From positions 434,001 to 498,000 of the forward strand of contig NZ_JACHHP010000001.1 of assembly GCF_014202825.1 (NCBI RefSeq): a stretch of 64,000 nt of DNA. Direction: 5' to 3'. Source of the DNA: Chiayiivirga flava. Its GTDB lineage: Bacteria > Pseudomonadota > Gammaproteobacteria > Xanthomonadales > Xanthomonadaceae. The translations under genes and the position numbers were made by a program. The notes beneath the pieces were generated by a model. The model did not search any database. It was not told the origin of the DNA and saw only the letters and a list, made by a program, of their open reading frames with translations. This document shows, one piece after another, positions 8,359 to 15,869 of this stretch (position 1 is the first letter of the stretch; each line of letters begins with the position of its first letter).

Positions 8359-9510
8359 ATGAACTTGAAAAATCTATTCGTCGCACTTGCGTGCTTTCTT
8401 TTGGGCCCGATTGATGCGTTCGCCTACCAGATTGCCCCGATGGGATCGTCGTTCGAGGCGCGACTGACGAACGAGACAGACAGCAATTTAGCCAAGATTG
8501 CCGGTCGTGTGGGCGTGCTTCTCAAGAGTCCTGTGCACGAGGAAATCACGCAGCTCGGGAGTGGCTGCCCGGTCGAACCGGCGGAGCTTGCGAAAGACCG
8601 CTTGTGTGGTGACGTTGACGCTCCGTTTGCCGGTACTTTCATCATTTACGGCGTGCGGTGGAATGACCTTCCGCCGTTCAGGCTGTCCGAGCGCGAGGGA
8701 CGTTGCTCGGCCTTCGGCAAGGCCTGCCGCACGAGCGAAACCGTCCGATTTTCCACGCAACCGGCATGCTGGTATTGCCTGTTCAAGGATGCGGAGAAAA
8801 CCGCGGCCTCCAGACGCATTGCAGGTTGCCGCGCGACCGACGGCGCATTGCGCGGCAATCTGATGACAAGATCGCATTTCGGGGATCTCCAGTTCCTGCA
8901 TGGCATGGCGTCCGAGGAAGGCATGTCGGCGGGTGTGACACAACGCAAGGTTGAAGAGTGGTTGCAGTTCGCATGGATGGTCGCTTCTCGCGAAATCCCG
9001 CCCGAGCGTCGCCTCAAGGAAATCGACATTCCGACGATCCAGGAGCACTTTTCCTGCACGGAATGGACAGTGGCCGATCTCTACATCCTCGGCCGGCAAG
9101 ACAGGAAAAGCGGCCTGCTCGACAAGATCCACGACATCGCGTTCGGCTCGGTGCTTCACACCGTGCAGGATTCCTTCGCCGCTGGGCATGCCTCGCGGGA
9201 AGACGCAGGCGTGCGCCCGATGTGCGGCGAGACCGGATTTCGGGCGCCCCCAGCGATTCGCGAATTCCATGTGTATGGATCGCAGGACGGAGCACTGCAC
9301 GATGCCAAGGACAGCCGCAACGCGCTGGTGGACGGGCGCGCGACCGACGACTGGCCCGGCGCGGTGGAGGCGACGCGCAATCTCTTTGCACTGTACGAGG
9401 ACAGACGGACGTGGGGAGAAGCGCGCGAATATGTGCGGTGCCTCTTGCGGCTGACACCAGACGCCACGCGCTCCTCACCCGGGAGTTCGTTTCGCAAAGG
9501 GCCACTTTGA
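8359..9510 (+). CDS. Exported zinc-dependent phospholipase C-like protein
   Basis: 383 residues. The signal peptide is about 1-22 (LFVALACFLLGPIDAFA). The mature protein has histidine/aspartate clusters like those of the bacterial zinc phospholipase C / S1-P1 fold: HEEIT at 60-64, SHFGDLQFLHGM at 172-183, LHTVQDSFAAGHASRED around 266-282, then FHVYGSQDGALHDAKD at 303-318. The LHxxQDxFxxGH segment is the most diagnostic. A lipase or nuclease acting outside the cytoplasm is likely; the substrate is not determinable. Several Cys residues suggest disulfides. The last residues (FRKGPL) are encoded by what looks like a decayed repeat copy, so the native C-terminus may have been replaced. Downstream lie a PLA2-like gene and a protease. 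Confidence 0.6.
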   Translation: MNLKNLFVALACFLLGPIDAFAYQIAPMGSSFEARLTNETDSNLAKIAGRVGVLLKSPVHEEITQLGSGCPVEPAELAKDRLCGDVDAPFAGTFIIYGVRWNDLPPFRLSEREGRCSAFGKACRTSETVRFSTQPACWYCLFKDAEKTAASRRIAGCRATDGALRGNLMTRSHFGDLQFLHGMASEEGMSAGVTQRKVEEWLQFAWMVASREIPPERRLKEIDIPTIQEHFSCTEWTVADLYILGRQDRKSGLLDKIHDIAFGSVLHTVQDSFAAGHASREDAGVRPMCGETGFRAPPAIREFHVYGSQDGALHDAKDSRNALVDGRATDDWPGAVEATRNLFALYEDRRTWGEAREYVRCLLRLTPDATRSSPGSSFRKGPL

Positions 9511-9640
9511 TGCGCATTCAACGCGAAGGGGTCAGCGACGCGAAAGGGCCGACGTGAAGGGACCAGAGTGATTCACCTTCGGCACGGTGTCAGGCCCACT
9601 TGACCCTTGAGGAGTGCCAGGTCGACCTGGCCCCGACACG
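9494..9640. repeat. GGGGTCAGAG-family repeat cluster
   Basis: Degenerate copies: AAAGGGCCACTTTGA at the 3' end of the preceding gene, GAAGGGGTCAGCGACG about 9525-9540, GAAGGGACCAGAGTG about 9556-9570, then CGGTGTCAGGCCCACTT at 9585-9601 facing its inverted partner AGGTCGACCTGGCCCCGACA starting at 9619. Confidence 0.65.
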
Positions 9641-9693
9641 GGCGGTAGCCCAAGCGAGATCAACTTCATTTTTCAGGGCGGGGATGAAACACC

Positions 9694-10362
9694 ATGAGAT
9701 TCCATTTTCGATGGCTGGCTGCAATGTGCTTGATCGTCCCCGCAATCGTCAATGCCGACGACCTCACAACCAATTCCGAGGCGGTATCGAATGGCTGCGG
9801 TACCGGATGGAATCGGTGGCTGGTGCCGGACTCGATTCCGATGGTCAAGTGCGACTTCGTTGCGGCCTGCCACAATCACGACGTGTGCTATGGCAAGTGC
9901 GAAGGGCGTGCTCGCGATCCCAAGGCGCCGGAGTGCGCCTATCTTCTTTGCAAGCCAGGCGGCGCCAAGGAAGGGTCACGGGAGTGCGTCAGCAGTGTCG
10001 CAATGACACATTCGATCACGGACGCCGAGATCCGGCGCAATCGGTGCGACGTGGCGCTCGGTAACGAGATCATCGCCAACAACGGAAACCGGCGGGTGTG
10101 TCTCACCTTCGCCAACGTCTACCGGAACGCGGTCAAGCGCTGGGGCGCGGATGCCTTCCAGGGCATCGGCGATGGCGGGACGATCCTCCGGCAGAAACGC
10201 GACGATTATGACGGCGCGATCCGGGATCTTTTCCGATTCGGGACCGAGGCCGAGTTCGAACGGGTGGACGCAGCGATGGCCCGCGGCGATCTCGATCTGG
10301 AGAAGCCCATCGCGTATGTCCGCGGTCGCGGCATCGTCAATCTCGAAACGAGCGAACCATGA
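9694..10362 (+). CDS. Exported phospholipase A2-like protein
   Basis: 222 residues. Signal peptide about 1-21 (AMCLIVPAIVNA). The mature N-terminus carries the PLA2 signature: NGCGTGWNRWLVPDSIP, then CDFVAACHNHDVCYGKC with the catalytic His62-Asp63 pair and conserved cysteines. PLA2 releases the sn-2 fatty acid of phospholipids using Ca2+ and is active only outside the reducing cytoplasm. The C-terminal 110 residues have no family I recognise. It overlaps the next gene by 4 bp (ATGA), so the two are translationally coupled. Next to a phospholipase C-like gene, this gives two predicted membrane-damaging enzymes within 2 kb. Confidence 0.7.
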   Translation: MRFHFRWLAAMCLIVPAIVNADDLTTNSEAVSNGCGTGWNRWLVPDSIPMVKCDFVAACHNHDVCYGKCEGRARDPKAPECAYLLCKPGGAKEGSRECVSSVAMTHSITDAEIRRNRCDVALGNEIIANNGNRRVCLTFANVYRNAVKRWGADAFQGIGDGGTILRQKRDDYDGAIRDLFRFGTEAEFERVDAAMARGDLDLEKPIAYVRGRGIVNLETSEP

Positions 10363-11288
10363 ATGCCCGGCACCTCGGCCAGCTTGTGCTGGCGATGTCG
10401 CTGGTCGCGCTCGATGTGGCGTCCGTACGCGCGGACAACAGCGGGCAGGACATCATCGATGCGGGTAACAGGACAATCGATCTGATAGGCAGGGAAATCT
10501 TCCACCCGCATCTGAGCGAAAACGAAAGGCGGCTGTTCAGCGAACAGCGTATCAGCGTGCGACCGGCGGCCGATTTCAATGCTTATGTGGACTACCAGAA
10601 CGAGCGGATCCTCATCCCCGGCCAGATGCTGGCCGAAGTGCAGCTGCAGATCCACGGCCAGATCATGGTGTTCGAGAACCCCTCGCTTGCGGGGAAATAT
10701 GCGGACTGGCTGTACGCGCTTGCCGAGCGCACGGCGCGCGCGGCCAGGCGCATTAGGGACAAGCAAGCTGTGGTGGACGACATACCCATCGAGTCGTTCT
10801 GGCATTTCGCCGGCGTCCCGCAGCCGCGCGGGCTCACCCCTCGACAAGCGGTCTATCAGTCCGAGGTCTTCATCGACCTGCTGTCCTTCATCGTCGGCCA
10901 CGAGCTGGGCCACCTGGCGCTGGGGCATGGCGCAACTGCATCTGCCGGGAATCGCGCCGCGCAGGAATATGCCGCGGACGCATATGCGTTGAATTTGATG
11001 CAGCGGAGCGGCCGCTCGGTGTTGCCGGTGATCTCGCACCTCTACATGAGGTTCATCGCGATGGAAGCGGTGACCGGTGAAGCCGGGCACTCGTCAAGCC
11101 GCTCGCATCCGCCGTCCCAGTGCAGAATCCACAGGATCGGGCACGCCGAACTTGCAGGAATCATGCAGTCCCCCGCGGCACGCGCCAACTACGAGCGCAC
11201 TACCGGCATGAGCGTGGAAACCTTCTACCAGCAGCTCCGCGAGTTCGCGAGAGCGTGCGAAGAAACTAGCGGGCGTGGCGATGCGTGA
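10359..11288 (+). CDS. Exported zinc metalloprotease (HEXXH, M48-like)
   Basis: 309 residues. A signal peptide (about 1-25, ending SVRA) precedes a mostly helical protein with a gluzincin site: FIVGHELGHLALGH puts HELGH at 181-185, and EYAADAYA about 20 residues later supplies the third ligand Glu203, the E-x-x-A-D arrangement of M48-type peptidases. It is coupled to the PLA2-like gene by a 4-bp overlap, implying a protein pair made together. It could activate or degrade the PLA2-like partner or act independently. An IrrE/ImmA-type assignment is unlikely because of the signal peptide. The substrate is unknown. Confidence 0.7.
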   Translation: MNARHLGQLVLAMSLVALDVASVRADNSGQDIIDAGNRTIDLIGREIFHPHLSENERRLFSEQRISVRPAADFNAYVDYQNERILIPGQMLAEVQLQIHGQIMVFENPSLAGKYADWLYALAERTARAARRIRDKQAVVDDIPIESFWHFAGVPQPRGLTPRQAVYQSEVFIDLLSFIVGHELGHLALGHGATASAGNRAAQEYAADAYALNLMQRSGRSVLPVISHLYMRFIAMEAVTGEAGHSSSRSHPPSQCRIHRIGHAELAGIMQSPAARANYERTTGMSVETFYQQLREFARACEETSGRGDA

Positions 11289-11402
11289 CGATTGCCGGGC
11301 TCCCGATGCCGGCCAGCGATACCGGGTCGATGCGAAGGCACCATGCCTTCGAGGCATGGATCGTCGATTTCCAACCGGGCGCCGACACACCACGGAGTGA
11401 GT

Positions 11403-11636
11403 ATGGAAAATTTTTCCCCACAGCTACTGATACCCGCCGGAGCGGTTACCGCAGCGCTAATTGCGGGCTTCTTCAGCTTTCTCGAAACCGGGGTCGAAAC
11501 CGGGGTGGTCGAAACCGGCGTCAGAGTGCAATTTCCGAAACCGAGAAACCGGGGAAACCGGGGAAACCGGGGGCAGAGTGCAATTTCCAAACCCGGGTCC
11601 AAACCCGGGTCACCATTTCGCCGCCGTATGCAATAG
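11403..11636 (+). pseudogene. 5' remnant of a small membrane protein gene, reading out through repeats
   Basis: GGAG five bases upstream and ATG 11403 open MENFSPQLLIPAGAVTAALI, continuing AGFFSFLE. This looks like the N-terminal membrane segment of a common hypothetical protein whose normal continuation (FFSFLNL...) is cut off here. From codon 29 the frame is entirely the GGGGTCAGAG-type repeat array, giving TGVETGVVETGVRVQFPKPR and basic nonsense to a stop at 11634-11636. The native 3' part is absent. I read it as a gene interrupted and replaced by repeat insertion; translation of the 77-residue hybrid remains possible. Confidence 0.6.
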
Positions 11637-11699
11637 GCTAAAACTGGGGTCAGTGAAACTGGGGTCAGGAGTAAAACTCGGGTCCGAGTGAAGTTTAAA
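11484..11699 (+). repeat. Dense GGGGTCAGAG-family repeat array
   Basis: At least eight units: GAAACCGGGGTC (twice), GAAACCGGCGTCAGAGTGCA, GAAACCGGGGAAACC, GGGGGCAGAGTGCAATTTCC, AAACCCGGGTCC, AAACCCGGGTCACC, AAACTGGGGTCAGTG, AAACTGGGGTCAGGAG and AAACTCGGGTCCGAGTG. Copies differ by point changes, so the array is not a recent slippage product. Confidence 0.8.
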
Positions 11700-11779
11700 A
11701 CCAATAGCCGCACGTGCTCGAATCTGACTTAATACGGGCTTCTTTACACATTCCATGAGCGAGGCGATGGGGATGAGAT

Positions 11780-12739
11780 ATGAATAATTCAGTAGACAAA
11801 ACAACTTTAGAAAAGCATAAAAAATTTAATGGCCTTACAGCAATGATTGCAATTGCCGGCTTCTCTATGGCCGGGAGTCTCGCATTGATCTTGGTGGTCC
11901 ATGAACTAGACGCACCTGCACTCGATCAAGCGGGGAATATTGTCCAGTCGGCGCGCTCTATATGGTCGGTAATTTTAGAACATATCGCGACGGCACTAGC
12001 GATTTTGTCGATATGGCATGTGGTGGATCAAATTGTCGTACGCCGAGAGCTGAAACAGGAGTTATTTGATTTTTCAAAGGAACTAAAAACGAACGCAGAA
12101 ACGTTAGCTGACGACAAGGCCAAAGATATCAATAGTCGGCTCGACACGCTTGAACAAGCGGTAACACTGGCTCGACATGACGCGGCCTTAGGGCTGTCCG
12201 AGACTTTTCATGACGTCGATATTTTCAGCTTCCGCGAGGTGATAAAAAGCACCCACTCGCTAACAGCTGTCCTGGCTGACGGGCATAGCTGGGTTGCAAA
12301 GTATTCAGAAGAACTATCGGAAAGATTTTCAGACCATAGCAAGAAAACCACATTCATACTTGCTCATCCTGATTCGGACCTGATTCCAGTTCTCTCTAGA
12401 AAGATTGGCATGACACCGGAACTTTGCAGGCAAAGGATTTATCTAACAGTACGCGCTCTGACAAAGCTAAAAGAATCAAATTCTGCGGTAAAAATTAGGG
12501 GCCATTCGTTAATAAACTGCCATTCGGTCTACATCGCAGATAAACGAGCAATTTTTTCCCCTTATTTTCTTTCGACTACACGGAGGCAGCCACCGATATT
12601 TGTTTTCAAGGACACGGGAGGAAACTCATTTGCAAACAAGCTTGCCAAAGACGTCGATGTCCTAGAAAGGGAATCGAGCCCTATCATGGAGCAGCTTGCC
12701 TTGTCACTGGAAAAGAAACCGGGGTCAGAGTACATTTAA
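11780..12739 (+). CDS. Two-TM membrane protein with soluble C-terminal domain, unknown function
   Basis: 319 residues. Two transmembrane segments (about 17-42 and 62-82) are followed by a helical linker and a domain at about 145-300 (SFREVIKSTHSLTAVLADGH; later KKTTFILAHPDSDLIPVLSR and NCHSVYIADKRAIFSPYFLS). The spacing of a strand ending in HP and a later H-x-x-Y-I-A-D-x-x-x-x-F-S-P segment faintly recalls a phospholipase-D fold, but no HKD motif is present. I do not recognise the family. AT-rich codon use like the NACHT gene marks it as foreign. The C-terminal residues KKPGSEYI are encoded by a repeat copy (12715-12741), so the original C-terminus may be lost. A membrane effector of a defence system is conceivable but unproven. 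Confidence 0.7.
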   Translation: MNNSVDKTTLEKHKKFNGLTAMIAIAGFSMAGSLALILVVHELDAPALDQAGNIVQSARSIWSVILEHIATALAILSIWHVVDQIVVRRELKQELFDFSKELKTNAETLADDKAKDINSRLDTLEQAVTLARHDAALGLSETFHDVDIFSFREVIKSTHSLTAVLADGHSWVAKYSEELSERFSDHSKKTTFILAHPDSDLIPVLSRKIGMTPELCRQRIYLTVRALTKLKESNSAVKIRGHSLINCHSVYIADKRAIFSPYFLSTTRRQPPIFVFKDTGGNSFANKLAKDVDVLERESSPIMEQLALSLEKKPGSEYI

Positions 12740-12741
12740 AA
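12715..12741 (+). repeat. GGGGTCAGAG-family repeat overlapping a gene's 3' end
   Basis: GAAACCGGGGTCAGAGTACA followed by TTTAAAA. It supplies the last eight codons and the stop of the two-TM protein gene. Confidence 0.8.
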
Positions 12742-12759
12742 AATACCGGAGGAGTACAT

Positions 12760-12933
12760 ATGGAAGGTTTCGTCGTACTGCTGATCGTTGTCGGCGTGGT
12801 CGCGCTGCTGATCCACGCTGGCTCACAGAAAACCGGGGTCAGAGTCAACTTTTCTGAAAATGTACAGCATCAACGTAGAGGAACACGTTACATCGAGCGC
12901 ACCCAATACAGAGTGCTCAACACGGCTTCGTAA
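12760..12933 (+). CDS. Small single-pass membrane protein whose C-terminus reads through a repeat
   Basis: 57 residues. A strong GGAGGAG site lies six bases before ATG 12760. The first 23 residues, MEGFVVLLIVVGVVALLIHA plus GSQ, are a single hydrophobic segment. From codon 24 the frame is the repeat (KTGVRVNF) and then sequence antisense to the gene at 12888-13763, ending at TAA 12931-12933. The pattern matches the truncated gene at 11403: a genuine membrane N-terminus fused to repeat-encoded residues. It could be a functional short membrane peptide or a truncated remnant. Confidence 0.5.
   Translation: MEGFVVLLIVVGVVALLIHAGSQKTGVRVNFSENVQHQRRGTRYIERTQYRVLNTAS
12828..12853 (+). repeat. GGGGTCAGAG-family repeat, right boundary of the island
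   Basis: AGAAAACCGGGGTCAGAGTC followed by AACTTT. Against the reverse complement of the left-boundary copy, the 17-bp core AAAACC(G/C)GGGTCAGAGT differs at one position, so the two ends of the island form inverted repeats. Confidence 0.75.
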
Positions 12934-13763
12934 TCGCGCGGCGGCAACGATTGCTGCATGGCTTGGAGCAATGTCGAGCCTGGCCGGCAACCGAACCGAA
13001 CGCAGAAGCTCAGCGTGGTCAGCGAATCCGGACCGCACGCCGTCTGTCGCTCGCATGTCAATGCAAGTGCTGCGCGGCCAAGAGCACGGTAGCTATCGGG
13101 GTTGTCGGGATGCAATGCGAGGGAGGATGGAGGAGCATCCGCCTCAACCAGAAAAAGCATGGAATCCAGCGCGCTGGACGATGCGAGGTCCCCACTGCGG
13201 AGGTTTTCGCGCGCGGAAGTAACCGCTTCTTCAATGTTGCCTTCCGCCACCAATTTTCCCAGGGAAACGGAATCCAGCCCACCGCCGCCCTGAGTTGCCC
13301 GCTTGTAGCGTTCGTCAAGCGTGGCGACATCCAGGCCGCCACAACGCGATGCAAGGTCCTGCGCCGCCCAGTCCCGGAGGGGGTCGACGACCGCCTCGGC
13401 ACTGTAAGCCGCCAGCGTCTGGCACGCTTCCCTGATGCTCGCCCAAGCCGATCGGGTAGCGAAATCCTCATCGCCACGGCGAGCGCGCAAATCGTCAAAA
13501 GCCGCTGCAAGATGGTCTGCGCGCAAAACCGGGCTCAGGGCCTCGGCGATAGGCAATGACTCGCCTGCCGTCGAGGAGTTTCTTGAGGGCAAAGCTCCCG
13601 CAAGGCGAGGGGCTAGGTCCCCCGCCGTTGCAGGCGCTGCGGATACCCGGCTGGACTCGCGCTTCCCAGGGCCAAGCGCCGACGCAACCAACCACGCGAC
13701 GCCGGCGACTACCGCCACCGCCACAAATACAGCGACAATGACTTTTGACTTGCCAAAACGCAT
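12888..13763 (-). CDS. Membrane-anchored hypothetical protein
   Basis: 291 residues from ATG 13763 (MRFGKSKVIVAVFVAVAVVA). A GTG at 13802 would add 13 residues but has only a very close GAGG. One N-terminal transmembrane segment or uncleaved signal (about 7-30) is followed by a mainly helical region with several cysteines (EACQTL, ASRCGGL, LTCERQTACGPDSLTTLSFC, RFGCRPG), consistent with a periplasmic disulfide-containing domain. I do not recognise the family. GC-rich host-like codons place it outside the island, whose right-end repeat lies 35 bp beyond its stop. A small plus-strand frame overlaps its 3' end. Confidence 0.7.
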   Translation of the reverse strand: MRFGKSKVIVAVFVAVAVVAGVAWLVASALGPGKRESSRVSAAPATAGDLAPRLAGALPSRNSSTAGESLPIAEALSPVLRADHLAAAFDDLRARRGDEDFATRSAWASIREACQTLAAYSAEAVVDPLRDWAAQDLASRCGGLDVATLDERYKRATQGGGGLDSVSLGKLVAEGNIEEAVTSARENLRSGDLASSSALDSMLFLVEADAPPSSLALHPDNPDSYRALGRAALALTCERQTACGPDSLTTLSFCVRFGCRPGSTLLQAMQQSLPPRDYEAVLSTLYWVRSM

Positions 13764-13944
13764 CAAGACGCCAGTCCTATTCCGGGCAATTTTCGATGGC
13801 ACCAGCCTCGTGGAGCAGTGGTTTCAACGCGGAATCGAGTCAGGTTCCGCGTACTGGGCACAAGTGCATCACACGTTGCTCACTCGGCGTGTGACATGCA
13901 CTGGCCACGCCATCGGCCCCGCGCCGCGCCACCTGCTGCTCTCC

Positions 13945-15618
13945 CTATTTCTCCGCGCTGGCATGCGACGCCGCCACGATGCAGCACCCGCACACCGACT
14001 GCGTGCCGGGCACCGTGGTGGTCCACTGCCCTTCCCACTGCAGCGTCTTTGCGCTGCACACGGCGGGGCACGTGGTCTGCGCGGCGTCGTTGTTCCAGAT
14101 CGGGCCGGCGGCGAGGTCGATGCAGGCCTTGTCCGCCAGGCCGAGCAGGAAGCTGAAATCCGCCGGATACGTCACCGGTTTCGCAGTGGTGCCGCTGCTG
14201 TAGGCCAGTGTCGCGTTGGAATGGCAGTTCACGCAGTTGCCGTTCACCGGATCGGCCTGGATGTAGGTTTCCATCGTGCTGTTGCCGAGGAAGGCCGGCA
14301 CCGAACCGTTGGTGAGCGTGGTGCCGTCGGGCTCCACGTTGCCGCCCCAGTTGGTGCCGATCAGGTAGTAGTTGGCGAACACCGAGTCGAGCGCCGCGAG
14401 TTGCGCCTGCCACGCGGTGTTGAGCTGCTGCGTCAGCGAGTACACCTGCCAGCAGTGCGAGACCTGGGTGCCGCAGGATGCGCCGCTCTGGGACGTGGTG
14501 AGATATTTGGCGGCGTACGGCGGCGTGCTGCTCCAGACGTAGTCGCCGTCCGGCGACGCCACCGGCGGCGTGTTGGTGGGCAGGTCGCTGCATGCGGGGT
14601 TGTAGTACGAAAAACCGCCCGTGCCGTCCGCCACCGGGCACAGGTTGGGCGAGGCCTTGGTGCTGGCGATGGTCTTGTAGCAGTTGGGGTCGGTGGCATC
14701 GCAGGCCGCGGCCGCCGTCGGCGCGTTGTCCTTGTGCTCGAACGAGGCCCAGATGAACTGCGCGTTCAATGCGCCGTCCTGCACGTTGTTCTGGATGATG
14801 TGCAGCCCGACGAGGCCGAGCGTGACCTGCGCGCAGAGGCGCTGGTTGTTGTCGACCTTGCCTTCTTCCACGTCGAGCAGAGCCTGGATATTGAAGTAGC
14901 GCGGCTGCTCGGAGGCATCGATGATGCGCCACGCGGCCTTCACCTCCATCGCGCCGGGCACGGTGGCGGTGGGCATCGGCAGTGCGACGGTGCCGCCGGC
15001 CTGGGCGAAAAGTTGCTGGCCTGCGAGGCTGTCGAGATTGTTCTGCGTGATGTAGGTTTTTTCGATGTCGTTGAGGCGGCGCTCGAACAGGGTCCAGTTG
15101 CCGTTGACGTCGATCACCGGCTGGTTGGTGGCCGCTTCGAGGAAACCTTCGTCGTTCTGCCCATCCGATTTCGCGATGAGGTTGAAGCGCGGCAGGTTGT
15201 CCGGATTCGCGCAGTTGCCGGGCGGACCGCCGAACACGTCCTCGGGGCGCGACCAGCGCTGCCACACCGTCGGGCCCGTGCCGGAAAGGCCGGTGGCCGG
15301 GTTGCCGCCGGACTGGCTGGCCTGCCAGTTGAGCGCGACGAACATCTGCCACGCCATGTTGTCGAACGGCGTCTGCACGTCGCTCTTCGCCGAGGTGACG
15401 TCGTTCGACAGGCCCGGATAGCCGACGCCCACGTGCAGTGCGTCGTCGGTGCCGATCGCCGTGGGAATGACCGAACACAGGGCATCGCCGCCACTGGCGC
15501 AGTACACCGGCGTCGGCACGTACGGCGCCGGTGGATCGGCTGTCTCGCTCGCAGCGCAGGCCGAGCCTGCGACGAGGACGGAAAGAAGCAGCATCGGGTT
15601 GCATGCATGGCGTTGCAT
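13945..15618 (-). CDS. Exported cytochrome c family protein with C-terminal mannan-binding-lectin domain
   Basis: 557 residues. AAGGGGG lies five bases before ATG 15618. MQRHACNPMLLLSVLVAGSA has a lipoprotein-like or signal-peptide hydrophobic stretch ending GSACAAS. The central region contains NCVNCHSNATLAY, a CXXCH haem c site, with aromatic-rich flanking sequence and many cysteines. The last 55 residues read AGPIWNNDAAQ...CPAVC...WEGQWTTTVPGTQSVCGCCI, the pattern of the MVL/mannan-binding lectin repeat. A single haem plus a glycan-binding module suggests a periplasmic or surface redox protein tethered to a polysaccharide. The large N-terminal part has no fold I recognise. Monocistronic by spacing. 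Confidence 0.75.
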   Translation of the reverse strand: MQRHACNPMLLLSVLVAGSACAASETADPPAPYVPTPVYCASGGDALCSVIPTAIGTDDALHVGVGYPGLSNDVTSAKSDVQTPFDNMAWQMFVALNWQASQSGGNPATGLSGTGPTVWQRWSRPEDVFGGPPGNCANPDNLPRFNLIAKSDGQNDEGFLEAATNQPVIDVNGNWTLFERRLNDIEKTYITQNNLDSLAGQQLFAQAGGTVALPMPTATVPGAMEVKAAWRIIDASEQPRYFNIQALLDVEEGKVDNNQRLCAQVTLGLVGLHIIQNNVQDGALNAQFIWASFEHKDNAPTAAAACDATDPNCYKTIASTKASPNLCPVADGTGGFSYYNPACSDLPTNTPPVASPDGDYVWSSTPPYAAKYLTTSQSGASCGTQVSHCWQVYSLTQQLNTAWQAQLAALDSVFANYYLIGTNWGGNVEPDGTTLTNGSVPAFLGNSTMETYIQADPVNGNCVNCHSNATLAYSSGTTAKPVTYPADFSFLLGLADKACIDLAAGPIWNNDAAQTTCPAVCSAKTLQWEGQWTTTVPGTQSVCGCCIVAASHASAEK

Positions 15619-15869
15619 CGTTGCCCCCTTGCGTGACGGGTCGGATGACCCTGGCTGGCATCGACTTGCTGTCGCGGGAAGGGCAGATCTCTCAGGCAGG
15701 CGACGGAGCCGGCGCGACGCGATCGAGGCAGTGGCGGACGCAGCGATTCGGTCCGCGCGCACGATCGCGGGAAAGGCGGCGACTTCGACGCCGTGACCTC
15801 CCGGTTGCCCGCACAGCGGGAGAACGGTCACCATCCCGGGCGTCACGGAACGTGGAGAAACCGCCGTTG

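Noticed and set aside
5276-12853. Integron cassette array with attC sites
   Set aside because: The repeats are short (about 16-26 bp) and lack the paired R and L boxes of attC, and no intI-like gene is present.
13435-15636. Plus-strand frame of about 730 codons opposite the cytochrome c gene
   Set aside because: No signal, domain or ribosome site; the minus-strand gene has haem and lectin motifs.
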